Shown here piece by piece: positions 47,642-57,655 of a stretch of DNA of 64,000 bases (position 1 is the first letter of the stretch; every line of letters starts with the position of its first letter). The stretch is from Xenopus tropicalis. Its lineage: Eukaryota > Chordata > Amphibia > Anura > Pipidae. The stretch covers positions 78,461,410 to 78,525,409 of the forward strand of contig NC_030683.2 of assembly GCF_000004195.4 (NCBI RefSeq), in the 5' to 3' direction. The notes below the pieces were generated by a model, which worked only from the letters and a program-made list of their open reading frames with translations, had not been told where the DNA came from and ran no database searches. Position numbers and translations under genes: made by a program.

Positions 47642-49780
47642 CATAGTTACATAGTTACATAGTTACATAGTTACATAGGGTTGAAAAAAGACCTGTGTCC
47701 ATCAAGTTCAACCCATCCAAGTAAACCCAGCACACCTAACCCACACCTACCAATCTATACTCACATACATAAACTATAAATACAACCACTAGTACTAACT
47801 GTAGATATTAGTATCACAATAGCCTTGGATATTCTGATTGATCAAGAACTCATCCAGGCCCCTCTTAAAGGCATTAACAGAATCTGCCATTACCACATCA
47901 CTAGGAAGGGCATTCCATAACCTCACTGCCCTCACCGTGAAAAACCACCTACGCTGCTTCAAATGGAAGCTCCGTTCCTCTAATCTAAAGGGGTGACCTC
48001 TGGTGCGTTGATTGTTTTTATGGGAAAAAAGAACATCCCCCAACTGCCTATAATCCCCTCTAATGTACTTGTACAGAGTAATCATGTCCCCTCGCAAGCG
48101 CCTCTTTTCCAGAGAAAACAACCCCAACCTCGACAGTCTAACCTCATAGTTTAAATCTTCCATCCCCTTAACCAGTTTAGTTGCACGTCTCTGCACTCTC
48201 TCCAGCTCATTAATATCCTTCTTAAGGACTGGAGCCCAAAACTGCACTGCATACTCAAGGTGAGGCCTTACCAGGGACCTATAAAGGGGCAAAATTATGT
48301 TCTCATCCCTTGAGTCAATGCCCTTTTTTATACAAGACAGCACTTTATTTGCTTTAGTAGCCACAGAATGACACTGCCTGGAATTAGACAACTTGTTATC
48401 AACAAAAACCCCTAGATCCTTCTCCATTAAGGAAACCCCCAACACACTACCATTCAGTAGATAGTTTGCGTTTATATTATTTCTACCAAAGTGCATAACT
48501 TTGCACTTATCAACATTGAACCTCATTTTCCAGTTTGCTGCCCAGTTATCTAATTTTGTCAAATCGCTCTGCAAAGCGGCAGCATCCTGCATGGAACTTA
48601 TAGTTTTGCACAATTTAGTGTCATCAGCAAAAATAGAAACAATACTGTCTATGCCCACCTCCAGGTCATTAATAAACAAGTTAAACAGCAAAGGCCCAAG
48701 GACTGACCCCTGCGGTACTCCACTAACCACACTGGTCCAATTAGAAAATGTTCCATTTACAACCACTCTTTGTACTCTATCCTTCAGCCAGTTCTCTATC
48801 CAATTACAAATATTATGTTCTAGGCCAATATTCCTTAATTTGATCATTAACCTTCTGTGAGGTACTGTATCAAACGCTTTAGCAAAGTCCAAGTAGATGA
48901 CATCAACTGCCATTCCAGCATCAAGGTTCCTACTCACCTCCTCATAAAAGGCAACTAAATTAGTCTGGCAAGATCTGTTACGCATAAAACCATGCTGGCA
49001 CAAACTAATAGTATTGTGAACTGCAATGTATTCAAGTACCCTATCCCTTATTACCCCTTCCAAAAGTTTTCCTACTACTGATGTCAGACTAACAGGCCTA
49101 TAGTTTTCAGGCTGAGAACGGGATCCCTTTTTAAATAACGGCACCACATTAGCAATCCGCCAGTCTCTTGGCACCATGCCAGACCTCAATGAATCCTGAA
49201 AAATTAAGTGAAGAGGTTTGGCAATCACAGCGCTCAGCTCATTTAATACCCTGGGATGAATCCCATCCGGCCCTGGACCTTTGTTTACCTTTACATGTTC
49301 AAGTCTCTTTTGAATTTCCTCCCGAGTGACCCATGCGTCAGTAGCTAAATTACTAGAACTGGGCATATTACAAGGGAAGCCTTCATTATCTGGCTCCTCA
49401 GATGTATAGACAGATGAAAAATAAGAGTTCAAAATTTCAGCTTTTTCCCCGTTTTCATCAACCAACGTACCCCCCCGTGATAATAAAGTTCCCACCCCTT
49501 CTTGCTTCATTTTTTTACTATTCACATAATTAAAAAATAATTTTGGATTCTTTTTACTCCTAGCAGCAATATCCCTTTCCATCTCTATTTTAGCTTGCCT
49601 GATAGCTTTTTTGCATGCTTTATTTGCTTCCTTGTACCTGATGAAAGTTTCTGCTGTCCCAGCTAACTTGAATGCCCTAAAAGCACGTTTTTTCTTACCA
49701 ACCTCGACAATAACACTTTTATTCAGCCATAAAGGTTTTGCTTTGCGATGCCTCTCCTTGCTTACTAGGGGGATATGTAA
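47642..49780 (-). mobile_element. 5'-truncated CR1/L2-type LINE
   Basis: A minus-strand non-LTR retrotransposon. The 3' end is marked by a tail of 8-bp repeats (ACATAGTT seen on the plus strand, 47642-47677), as usual in the CR1/L2/Rex group. The 5' end stops at about 49780 inside the segment between endonuclease and reverse transcriptase, so it is a typical 5' truncation. The untranslated 3' region is short (about 150 bp). The element sits in a grik4 intron in the same orientation as the gene. Confidence 0.9.
47795..49780 (-). CDS. LINE reverse transcriptase ORF, 5'-truncated
   Basis: One uninterrupted frame of about 660 codons ending in TAG at 47795-47797; an internal ATG at 49580-49582 would give 595 residues. 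The frame is coding-like upstream of that ATG (KPLWLNKSVIVEVGKKKRAF...), so the ATG is not the true start. Reverse transcriptase motifs appear in order: GPGPDGIHPRVLNEL, NYRPVSLTSVVGKLLE, QHGFMRNRSCQTNL, DVIYLDFAKAFDTVPH, SGVPQGSVLGPLLFNLFIND, FADDTKL (catalytic FADD box) and KCKVMHFGRNN. The C-terminal part with LPLYRSLVRPHLEYAVQFW and LEKRRLRGDMITLYKYI is typical of CR1/L2/jockey-like elements. The endonuclease domain is absent. The lack of stops or frameshifts suggests a young copy, but it cannot mobilise itself without the 5' part. Confidence 0.92.
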   Translation of the reverse strand, partial: LHIPLVSKERHRKAKPLWLNKSVIVEVGKKKRAFRAFKLAGTAETFIRYKEANKACKKAIRQAKIEMERDIAARSKKNPKLFFNYVNSKKMKQEGVGTLLSRGGTLVDENGEKAEILNSYFSSVYTSEEPDNEGFPCNMPSSSNLATDAWVTREEIQKRLEHVKVNKGPGPDGIHPRVLNELSAVIAKPLHLIFQDSLRSGMVPRDWRIANVVPLFKKGSRSQPENYRPVSLTSVVGKLLEGVIRDRVLEYIAVHNTISLCQHGFMRNRSCQTNLVAFYEEVSRNLDAGMAVDVIYLDFAKAFDTVPHRRLMIKLRNIGLEHNICNWIENWLKDRVQRVVVNGTFSNWTSVVSGVPQGSVLGPLLFNLFINDLEVGIDSIVSIFADDTKLCKTISSMQDAAALQSDLTKLDNWAANWKMRFNVDKCKVMHFGRNNINANYLLNGSVLGVSLMEKDLGVFVDNKLSNSRQCHSVATKANKVLSCIKKGIDSRDENIILPLYRSLVRPHLEYAVQFWAPVLKKDINELERVQRRATKLVKGMEDLNYEVRLSRLGLFSLEKRRLRGDMITLYKYIRGDYRQLGDVLFSHKNNQRTRGHPFRLEERSFHLKQRRWFFTVRAVRLWNALPSDVVMADSVNAFKRGLDEFLINQNIQGYCDTNIYS

Positions 49781-49946
49781 AATAAACTAATTTTTTTCAT
49801 ATATTAAATGGGCCAAATTTAACACAAAGAGAAAACCTAATTCACTTGCAGGTTTTCCCATAGACTTAAATTGAGTTTTCATATCATAAATGATGAGGTA
49901 ATTTTTTCTCATCAGAGAAAAAGTCTATGGGATCATGCAGACTTAA

Positions 49947-50363
49947 AGGAACAGTAACACCAAAAAATTAAAGAGCTTTAAAGTAATAAAAATATAATGC
50001 ACTGTTGCCCTGCACTGGTAAAACTGGTGTATTTGCTACAGTAACACTACTATAATTTATATAATAAGCTGCTGTGTAGCCATGGGGGCAGCCATTCAAG
50101 CTGGAAAAAAGGAGAAAAGGCACAGGTTACATAGCAGATAACAGATAAGTTCTGTAGAATACAATAGTGTTTTTTCTGTTATCTGCTATGTGCCTGTGCC
50201 TTTTCTCCTTTGAATGGCTGCCTCCATGGCTACATAGCAGCGTATTTATATAAATTATAGTAGACTTTCTGAAGTAAACACACAACTTTTACCAGTGCAG
50301 GGCAGCAGCACATTATATTTTAGTTACTTTTATACACTTTCATTTTTTGGTGTTACTGTTCCT
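49947..50363. mobile_element. long foldback MITE with TTAA borders
   Basis: TTAA (49943-49946), then AGGAACAGTAACACC at the left. At the right its complement GGTGTTACTGTTCCT, then TTAA (50364-50367). The interior is a near-complete palindrome: GTTACATAGCAGATAACAG faces CTGTTATCTGCTATGTGCC, and GGGGGCAGCCATTCAAG faces GAATGGCTGCCTCCAT. Confidence 0.88.
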
Positions 50364-50538
50364 TTAAATTAGATGTGTTTCTCATTGAACTGAATCTGGT
50401 CCATTGTTTCCTATCAGCAATGTATCAAGAACACAAATAATACACAATATAATAAAACAGTAGTAAAACATATACTCATATTAGGCATTTTTCTGTATTT
50501 GTATGCAAGACCAAAAACCCAGAAAAGATGTGACTTAC

Positions 50539-50646
50539 TAGGATAGTTGTGACTATAAGGGTCTTGTTAACCAAAGTGTCTGAGGCATTTGGTGAAAAAT
50601 ATCTCTTATCCATGTTGAGACCATTTGTGACGTGCCATTGTCCAAT
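50539..50646 (-). CDS. grik4: grik4 coding exon (end of amino-terminal domain to S1 linker)
   Basis: This is the most upstream exon found in the window: 108 nt, 36 codons, phase 0 at both ends. It starts [13 protein letters not shown] and ends LIVTTIL. The acceptor is a pyrimidine-rich tract ending TTCTAG and the donor is GTAAGT. In kainate receptors this segment links the extracellular amino-terminal domain to the S1 half of the glutamate-binding domain. IGQWHV and the VTTIL end are the GluK4 pattern as I recall it from mammals. Two N-glycosylation sequons are visible (NAS and NKT), fitting an extracellular position. It joins the next exon (43742-43945) in frame as TTIL-ENPYLML. The exon before it should end with a segment like HIEFN...; I did not find it up to 64000. 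GRIK5 is the only close alternative and fits less well. Confidence 0.95.
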
Positions 50647-51324
50647 CTAGAAGGAAAACAACAGATGAGTTGCCTGATCTCCAGCAAATGTAATACAGTA
50701 AATGGAAGCCCTGACACATAGATTGCAAGATGTCCACTCTTACAATATGCTGTATGCTGTTTCTATCATAACTGATCACTTTATTTCCTGCTGAGAAAAT
50801 CTATTCAGTGTGTCATTTCTTTTCTACTTTATAGTTATAAACTTTATAAACTTTTTTAACTTTTTAGCATTTTGCAATTGTTGGCTTTTTCTTTGCCCTT
50901 GTGTCAAGCCATACAAACCCAATGCTGATTGTGATTCTAGGATTGTAAACTATTTATTCGAGGGATGTACATTACTGAGCTTCTGTTGTTGTCTACCTAC
51001 AAATCACTGAATCATTAAACAGCCTTTGGGGAGCGTAATTGGACAGCTGGAAGGTTGCAGGATTGTGCTCTGTGTACCACATGCACACCTCCAGCAACTG
51101 TTTAACTATTAGCCCAACCATATGCTGGCATACTTTGAACTGCTAATCCCAGCATCCATTAACAATTGGTGCTCGTTAAAAGCTGGGAGTTATATCACAA
51201 CAACACATGGAGGACTATGTGTAGGTTACCTTTTATAGTATACTTTTATACTGTACAGAACTGCTTCTTCTGGTACTGTTAAGCTTAGGCTACTGCCAAA
51301 AAGGGCTGATTCTAGCATTGTGGA

Positions 51325-51480
51325 ATTTGGCACTAAAATGCATGGGTATACATTTCAGCTCCAAAATCTGCTTCATGTGCCTATAGCTGGGTTGATGCAG
51401 TGGCTGAAGGTGCTGGGGCTAATCTCCAGCCTACGTTTATCCATAGGCTGAAAATCAGTCCTGTGTTGCAGTATCCCTAA
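51325..51480. repeat. diverged relative of the 62.2-kb foldback
   Basis: GGGTTGATGCAGTGGCTGAA, GGGGCTAATCTCCAGCCTAC and ATAGGCTGAAAATCAGTCCT recall TGGGCTGATACAATGGCTCC and GGCCTACATTTATCAGCAGG at 62.3 kb. Confidence 0.45.
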
Positions 51481-52911
51481 AACAAGACTTCCCAGCATCT
51501 CCTGACAGCAAAAGCTTTCTTGTAGATATTAAAAGCTGTAATTGAGCAAAAAGAACCAATAGAAGTATTAGTTAGTTAGTTATTTATTAGTTATTTCTTA
51601 ATAGAACATAATTTTTGCAGCCTTCTATTACTTCCTAAACAACAGAACTGAACATCCCTTGACAGCTTTGTGGGAAGTTAGAAAAAACATTTTTATACTC
51701 TCTTTAAATAGATACTGAAGCATGTCTCATTTATATTTCAAGAGAACAGGAGAACTCCAGCAACCAAAGTGGACAAGTAGACACGAGGACACCTGAAAAG
51801 GGCCAGTGATAAATAAGACAGAACTAAGGAATGCAGAAAGTCTGGGACCCCAAAAGAAGCTGAAAATGCTACATACATCTCAATAGCCAAGTCATTTGAT
51901 CCTCAAACTCATAGCAGCTGCTTACAAGTATGAGTTGTCAATCTAAGTCTTATAGAACAGGTTATTCCTGCATCTATCAAGGGTGTTTCTTTGTAATAGA
52001 CTATTCAGGGGCCATGGGATAAGGGTGCATAATCTGTCTGACCTAACCATAAACTGGCTCAGTTTAACCATTGTCCTCGCAGGAAAATCAATGACAGTTA
52101 CTCCAAATTTACACGTATAGTCCATGGCTGTTAACAGTAATGTTTTCAGAAGAAAATTGTTTATGTTTGGCAAAAGGTGTTTGATTTTTGTTTTACATAT
52201 TTAAAGATGGTCATGAAACTAAGAAAAACTGATGCTTTAAAGTGAGAAGAAAACATACAAGCTCCGCAGTACGTGTTAACCATCTGCTGCTCTGACATTT
52301 TCTCTGTTCCAATGAAATGTGTATGAGAATTGGCAATGCTTAGAAACAAACTATTCATATCTAATGGCGGACATATCAGTATTAGCAAATATTTTATGTT
52401 TTGTTATGCTCCTTTGGCAGAATTAAGATTATAATTAATTATTTTTTATAATTAAATGGTTTAGAAATGTTAAAGGCCTAAATGTGTTTATAAATAAAGT
52501 AATTTGAACTTTGACAGTTTTTGCATGATTAGAAAATATGATATTTTAATTTAAAATAACTCAATATGGCCATTTTTGTGCTTGAATATATGTAGGAGGG
52601 TCCTTTCTAAACCTTTAGTTATTTGTTCCCTGGCATTGAGTCAGCCAGCTAGAGTTCCTGATAAGTTAGTAACAAAGGTGTCAGGTTTCCCAAGGTAATT
52701 AAAAGGTAAGCTCTAGTTTGTCCTGCCTTATTTTTGGTTGCCCCACTTGCTGGAGGAGGTGAGGTGTGCTCCAGAGGACCTGAGCCTCTGGAAAATTAGA
52801 AGCAAGTGTCCGGGCAGATTTTGTCATAGTTCACTCTAGGAGTGGAAGATAGGTTCAGGATAAGCTAGTGAGCAGTCTTGAGCTCCAACAAGAAGATTAA
52901 TGTGGGTTAAG

Positions 52912-53090
52912 CTGGCCATACACGGTAAGATTCACTTGCTTGGCTAGCCCAATTGAGATCTGCCCAATTTCAGGTCAGATGTTGGTCAGGGAGGCCCATC
53001 GTTCATGCCCATACACGGCAGATATGCTGCCGAAATGGTCTATCGGCAGCTAAAATCTGCACCTAAATGGGTAGGCTCAGGTCTAGATAG
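52912..53090. repeat. diverged relative of the foldback MITE
   Basis: GCTGGCCATACACGGTAAGA, TCAGATGTTGGTCAGG and GCCCATACACGGCAGATATG, with a GCTGCCGAAATGG..TCGGCAGC hairpin, recall the CATACACGG / CGGCAGC motifs of the 7.5-kb element. The ends are unclear. Confidence 0.5.
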
Positions 53091-53424
53091 ATCCTAGATC
53101 AACTTGCCTCTGTGGGCTTCGCCTAGTGATGGAGACTGGCAACCAGGAGGCATGCGTTGAGACAAAGATATAAAGGATATTTGTGAGTATTACTTGTGCT
53201 CTAACCTGATGCTGTGATTTATTCTTTAACATCAACTGAGGACACACCTCCCAACTTGTGAGACTGGCTTTGAGATTTATAAGATTTTTCATTAAACCCT
53301 TTAACTGTTTTTAAGAACCACTGGCACTCACAGTTATTGAAAGAATGAATGCTGTGTGTGGTATCGATGTTTTCTTGAACAAGGATAATACTTAAGGCAA
53401 CTGTTATACTAAAATCTACAGTTA

Positions 53425-54086
53425 GGGGCTGATTCATCAAAGTACGAGTTTGAAAATTTGGATTAGATACGATAATTTTTGATGTTCGCAAATGTCATGC
53501 TTACAAAAAAATAATTTTAGTCAAGATAATATTGTATTTGCGATCTAAAAGTCATGAAATTTTCATATCTGAGCGATCGTAAACGGCAGGAAAACCCTTC
53601 TGACTTTGATCCTTCTGTGTATGATTTCTGAAGCCTCCCATAGGGCTCAATGGCACTCTGCAGCTCCAACCTGGCCCAAGGAAAGTCTCCCATAGGGCTC
53701 AATGGCACTCTGCAGCGCCAACCTGGCCCAAGGAAAGTCTCCCATAGGGCTCAATGGCACTCTGCAGCTCCAACCCGGCCCAAGGAAAGTCTCCCATAGG
53801 GCTCAATGGCACTCTGCAGCTCCAACCCGGCCCAAGGAAAGTCTCCCATAGGGCTCAATGGCACTCTGCAGCTCCAACCTGGCCCAAGGAAAGTCACGAT
53901 ACTGAAGCTTGAATGAATCTGAAACTTTCATACTCATTGCGACAATACAATTTTGTCACATAATTTTTGACGCACAGTTCTAGAAAGTTGCGCAAATTAG
54001 CGTAAAAATCGGTGAAAATACGCAAGGTAAGAAAAAAATATATATTTTTGTATTCGGAGGCAATCGTACTTTGATAAATGGGCCCC
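53425..54086. mobile_element. Harbinger-like MITE with internal tandem expansion
   Basis: The left end is GGGGCTGATTCATCAAAG (preceded by TTA). The right end, read inward, is GGGGCCCATTTATCAAAG (followed by ATA). The ends share the GGGGC start and 3-bp AT-type target of PIF/Harbinger MITEs. Internal blocks such as ATACGATAATTTTTGATG and AAAGTCATGAAATTTTCATA are shared with copies at 5.4, 33.9 and 35.9 kb. Confidence 0.75.
53635..53894. repeat. 52-bp tandem repeat, five copies, inside the MITE
   Basis: CTCCCATAGGGCTCAATGGC begins at 53635, 53687, 53739, 53791 and 53843, exactly 52 bp apart. Copies differ by single bases (CAGCTCC/CAGCGCC, CCTGG/CCCGG). The related MITE at 33922 has this segment once (from 34100), so the tandem state is derived. 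Confidence 0.95.
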
Positions 54087-54149
54087 ATAGTATCAATGTT
54101 GGTATATATATAGTTTATGTACAGTATGTAAGTGTACAGATAGGTCAGG

Positions 54150-54238
54150 ATATGTGTGTGCTGGGTTCACTTGGAGGGGTTGAACTAGATGGACTTTGGT
54201 CTTTTTTCAACCCAACTTAATTATATAATTATGTAACC
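54150..54238 (+). mobile_element. LINE 3'-tail fragment, plus orientation
   Basis: GGGTTGAACTAGATGGACTT-like sequence, then TTTTTTCAACCCAACTTAAT and TATAATTATGTAAC, is the reverse-orientation counterpart of GGTTGAAAAAAGACCTGTG at 47680. Only the tail is present. Confidence 0.65.
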
Positions 54239-54384
54239 CTTTCTCCGTATTCAGTGAGAGCCACCTGAGTCTAACACCTTAAGGTTCTACCAGGAGTTGC
54301 TGGGAGTTAGACCCTTTGCCCGGGTCCAGATCCTAGTGTAATTGTAGTAGTGGAGCATTTTGGGGTACCCCCATCCACCTGTTG

Positions 54385-54385
<1 letters not shown>

Positions 54386-54415
<30 letters not shown>

Positions 54416-54416
54416 C
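54386..54416. repeat. TA microsatellite
   Basis: CATACATACA followed by about ten TA units. Confidence 0.9.
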
Positions 54417-54419
54417 TAT

Positions 54420-54680
54420 GCCCAAAAAAAGTATGGGATCCATTGTCTGGAAACTGATTATCCAGAAAGCTCCACATTATGGGAAGGCCATCTCCCATAG
54501 ACTCTATTTTAATCATATCAAATTCAAAGTTTAAAAAAAATATTTTTCCTTTTGGATTCATTTCATGTTTAAATGATTTTTTAGTTTACTTAAGGTATAG
54601 AGATCCAAATTAAGGAAAGACCCACTTATCCGGAAACCCCTAGGTACCAAACATTCTGGATAACAGGTCTCATACCTGTA
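54420..54680. mobile_element. palindromic MITE, ACAGGTATGGG family
   Basis: AAGTATGGGATCCATTGTCT, AAGGCCATCTCCCATAGACT and ATAACAGGTCTCATACCTG. It directly abuts a TA microsatellite on the left. Confidence 0.8.
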
Positions 54681-55729
54681 TTGCACCTCCCCAAATAGAG
54701 GCCAACTCCTATATATATATATTTTTATACAGTGATTCATTCTTATTGTAAAGCCTTATATTAGGAGGCTCCACCACCCTCCAAAAATGTCACCCAGCTC
54801 CCCTAGCCCAAGATTTTTACAGCATCATGCACTCTACAAACACACATACTGAAAATACAGGTCAAAAATATGCAAAGTGAATAAAATATTTTATAAATAG
54901 AGTATGTGATAAGAGAAAGGGTATCTATTGTTTAACAAGCATGAGAAGTCAGAAACATATACTTTATGCATATACACAGCAAGGAAACAATTCTGACTCA
55001 GAAATACAATTTAACCCAGCACTGAAAATGATTTAGTATTACTAAAAATGTTGTGATCATATTATATACTTGAATACATATAATATGTATTTATCTTTGC
55101 TGTTGTAAGAGTTTACAATTCAGTGATCTGATATATTTGTCAGCAGTCTAGATATTTTGCTCGTTTAATAGAAGGAATGCCTAAGCGTAGCATCCCACAT
55201 CTCTGTCTATTTAAAAGTCCCGTCACAAACCAATATCTATCCTTGTTCCCTGTGCTCATTAAAATGCAAACTACAAAATCAATTTGGTTTCAAAGGAAGG
55301 CTCACAGCAGAGCAGCCCCAGTTATAAGACTCTGGCTAGAGTGTGTCTTGGGCGTTAGCAAAGGGTGTGAGCTGCCTGCTTTTTCCACATTATATTCTGA
55401 TTTAAATGTGTTAGTTACCCAGCAAGGATTCTTTCACCATCTGCTAAGATGTTGCAGGCAGTATTTTCCATAATTAAGGGTACAAAATATAATACCATTA
55501 TTCCCTTTATTCATTATGCCTAATAAGCACATAATGCAGGAAGATGTTAAGGGGCTATGTCAGATGTTAACTGTATACTGTCATCACATAATAATCCCCT
55601 TTTATTATAGTACCATTTATTCTTTTTTTCACACATGTTAATAGTGTTCTGCTATTGTTGCACATTAGAGTTTCAGGTTTTATATAGTTTAGAATTTGTT
55701 GACTCACAACTTTATAATAATGGCATGCC

Positions 55730-55790
55730 CATATTTCAGAGCTTTTGGGATAATCGGTTTCCAGATAATAGATCCATTCATTTTTCCTCA
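55730..55790. repeat. short fragment of the ACAGGTATGGG MITE
   Basis: TTCAGAGCTTTTGGGATAAT and CGGTTTCCAGATAATAGATC match the right part of the family (for example 25111-25150). End not preserved. Confidence 0.5.
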
Positions 55791-57427
55791 GCTAAGCCTC
55801 TTTTGGGGGATTGTAATATAGGTCACTAAAAGAAAAGACGTCTGCAGTGGGGATCAAAATTCAAATTGTAAACAATTTTGCCTTTGCATGAATGTAGAAT
55901 AACTTTTGCAAACCCTTTGCCTTTCATGCAGGATAGTAGGATAGCGCCAGAGTGCAGTATATGTAATAAAACATATTAAGTCTCATTTTCTCGCTAACAA
56001 TTACGCCATCTTCAAGCACGTCTTAAACATTTGCAATGCGAAATTAAAGTTCACAATGCAATAACAGTCTAATGAAAAATATTCCATTGCTAAATGCGAA
56101 TTTTTATTCTTATTTGTGTGCAATTTTTCTGTTCTGTTTATTACATTGCCCCATTTATCTTTTTTATTTCTAAATCAGCCAAAGGCAGCTCCAAGCAGCA
56201 GGGTAGTATCTGTAAATGTTACTGAGCCATTCAGATATAAAGTAATTGATCATTGGATAGTGGCTCTGATCCTAAGGGCATTTCTAAAATTATTGCGATA
56301 AAGCAAGATAGGTTTCTTAAGTAACCAAGTATAGTCCCATAAGTATCAGGAAACTGATTCCACCATAGGCAAATGGTGCCTATCATTTTTCCAACAGTAA
56401 TGAAAGACATTTGTTGCAAACATTACACATTGTCTTTAAGCAAAAGTATATACTTTTTATTTTTACAACAGTTTCAGTTAAATCTGAGAGGCCATGCACC
56501 TCTGTGTCTCATACTCAGGTGGTATTTGCAAAGCACCAGGAACAAATAAATAAATTGGACAGGTACCATAGCAAGAGCCTCACTAGTTTCTCTGGCCAGC
56601 AATTATGTTCCCAATGATCAATCTTGTGGGCCATCCTGACACATTAAATTGAATGACACAGCTGCCACAAAAAAGGATGGTACAGGGACAACCTTGCATA
56701 ACAGAATGCTATTGCTACTCTACATACTGTCACTACTGCAACATGCATTGAGTATATACAATATACAGTATGTTTATCTATCTGTCTGTATAAACTTTAT
56801 AGCAATTTGCTGGAGTGTAGGAAAATATGCCTATTATGCAAGTGAATTATAAATTCCTATTACTTGCCAAAGACAGAGGTTAACAAAATAAGATTAATGG
56901 TTTTACTTGACCTTAACTCTAGATTAAATTAAGTTAATGTCACCTTTTTTTCTTCATAATCAAGGACATTTTTATTTCCATTTCTACAATTACTTTTGTT
57001 GCAATATATTTCCCCTTACTCTCTGTCTATGCAGTGTAAGAGGATTTATCAACATTCTGATTTTCGTGGTTTTAGAGGTTTTTGAAACTACAAATAAACA
57101 CAAATCATGAAATAAAATACGAACGTCAGTAAATAAGCCCCTAATTGTCTAGCCAGGTATCCTCCAGAACTAAATATTGAAATAGATGATACCATTTTAG
57201 GGTCAATATAAGAATGTTACAATATGTATCTGTAAATTTTAAAGCTTATGCAACAGGACATCTTTGATTTTGATCCATTAAAAATTATAGGGTATCATTT
57301 GCTATAGGGTATCAGTCACCCAATAAGCATATCACTGACATGGATGGCATCACTGCACACCATTTTATTACATTTTTTCTTTGTTTGAGAGTTATCAGCA
57401 CTCATTTTTATAAGCAAGACTGCGGAG

Positions 57428-57655
57428 TAGTGATGAGCGATTTTTTTCGCCAGGCATGGATTAGCAGCGAATTTCCACATTTGGCCATTGCGCGGAAATT
57501 TTTGCTGTTGCTTGTCATAAAAGGCCGACAAAAAATATACGCAGGCGACAAAAAAAGACAACAAAAAATGCTTTTTGCAAATTTTTCTCCATTTCGCGAA
57601 TTTTCTTGCCGTTTCACAAATTTTATGGCAAAGCGAAACGGGACGCTCATCACTA
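57428..57655. mobile_element. short hAT MITE, 228 bp
   Basis: Terminal inverted repeats TAGTGATGAGCG (57428-57439) and CGCTCATCACTA (57644-57655). The flanking octamers CTGCGGAG and CTGAGGAG match at 7 of 8 positions, an 8-bp hAT target duplication with one substitution. The interior is AT-rich with GCGAATTT and CGACAAAAAA motifs. The overlapping ORFs on both strands are not genes. Confidence 0.88.

Larger units (their letters stand above)
43946..50538 (-). other. grik4: grik4 intron (6.6 kb)
   Basis: Intron between the linker exon and the S1 exon. It contains the 5'-truncated LINE (47642-49780), a partial palindromic MITE just beyond its tail (47530-47595) and a long foldback MITE (49947-50363). 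A probable repeat at 44.35-44.83 kb and MITE-like ends at 45.33 and 46.5 kb are too vague to delimit. Otherwise AT-rich with nothing recognised. Confidence 0.8.

Noticed and set aside
48501..48860. 119-codon plus-strand ORF
   Set aside because: Antisense shadow of the LINE reverse transcriptase frame.
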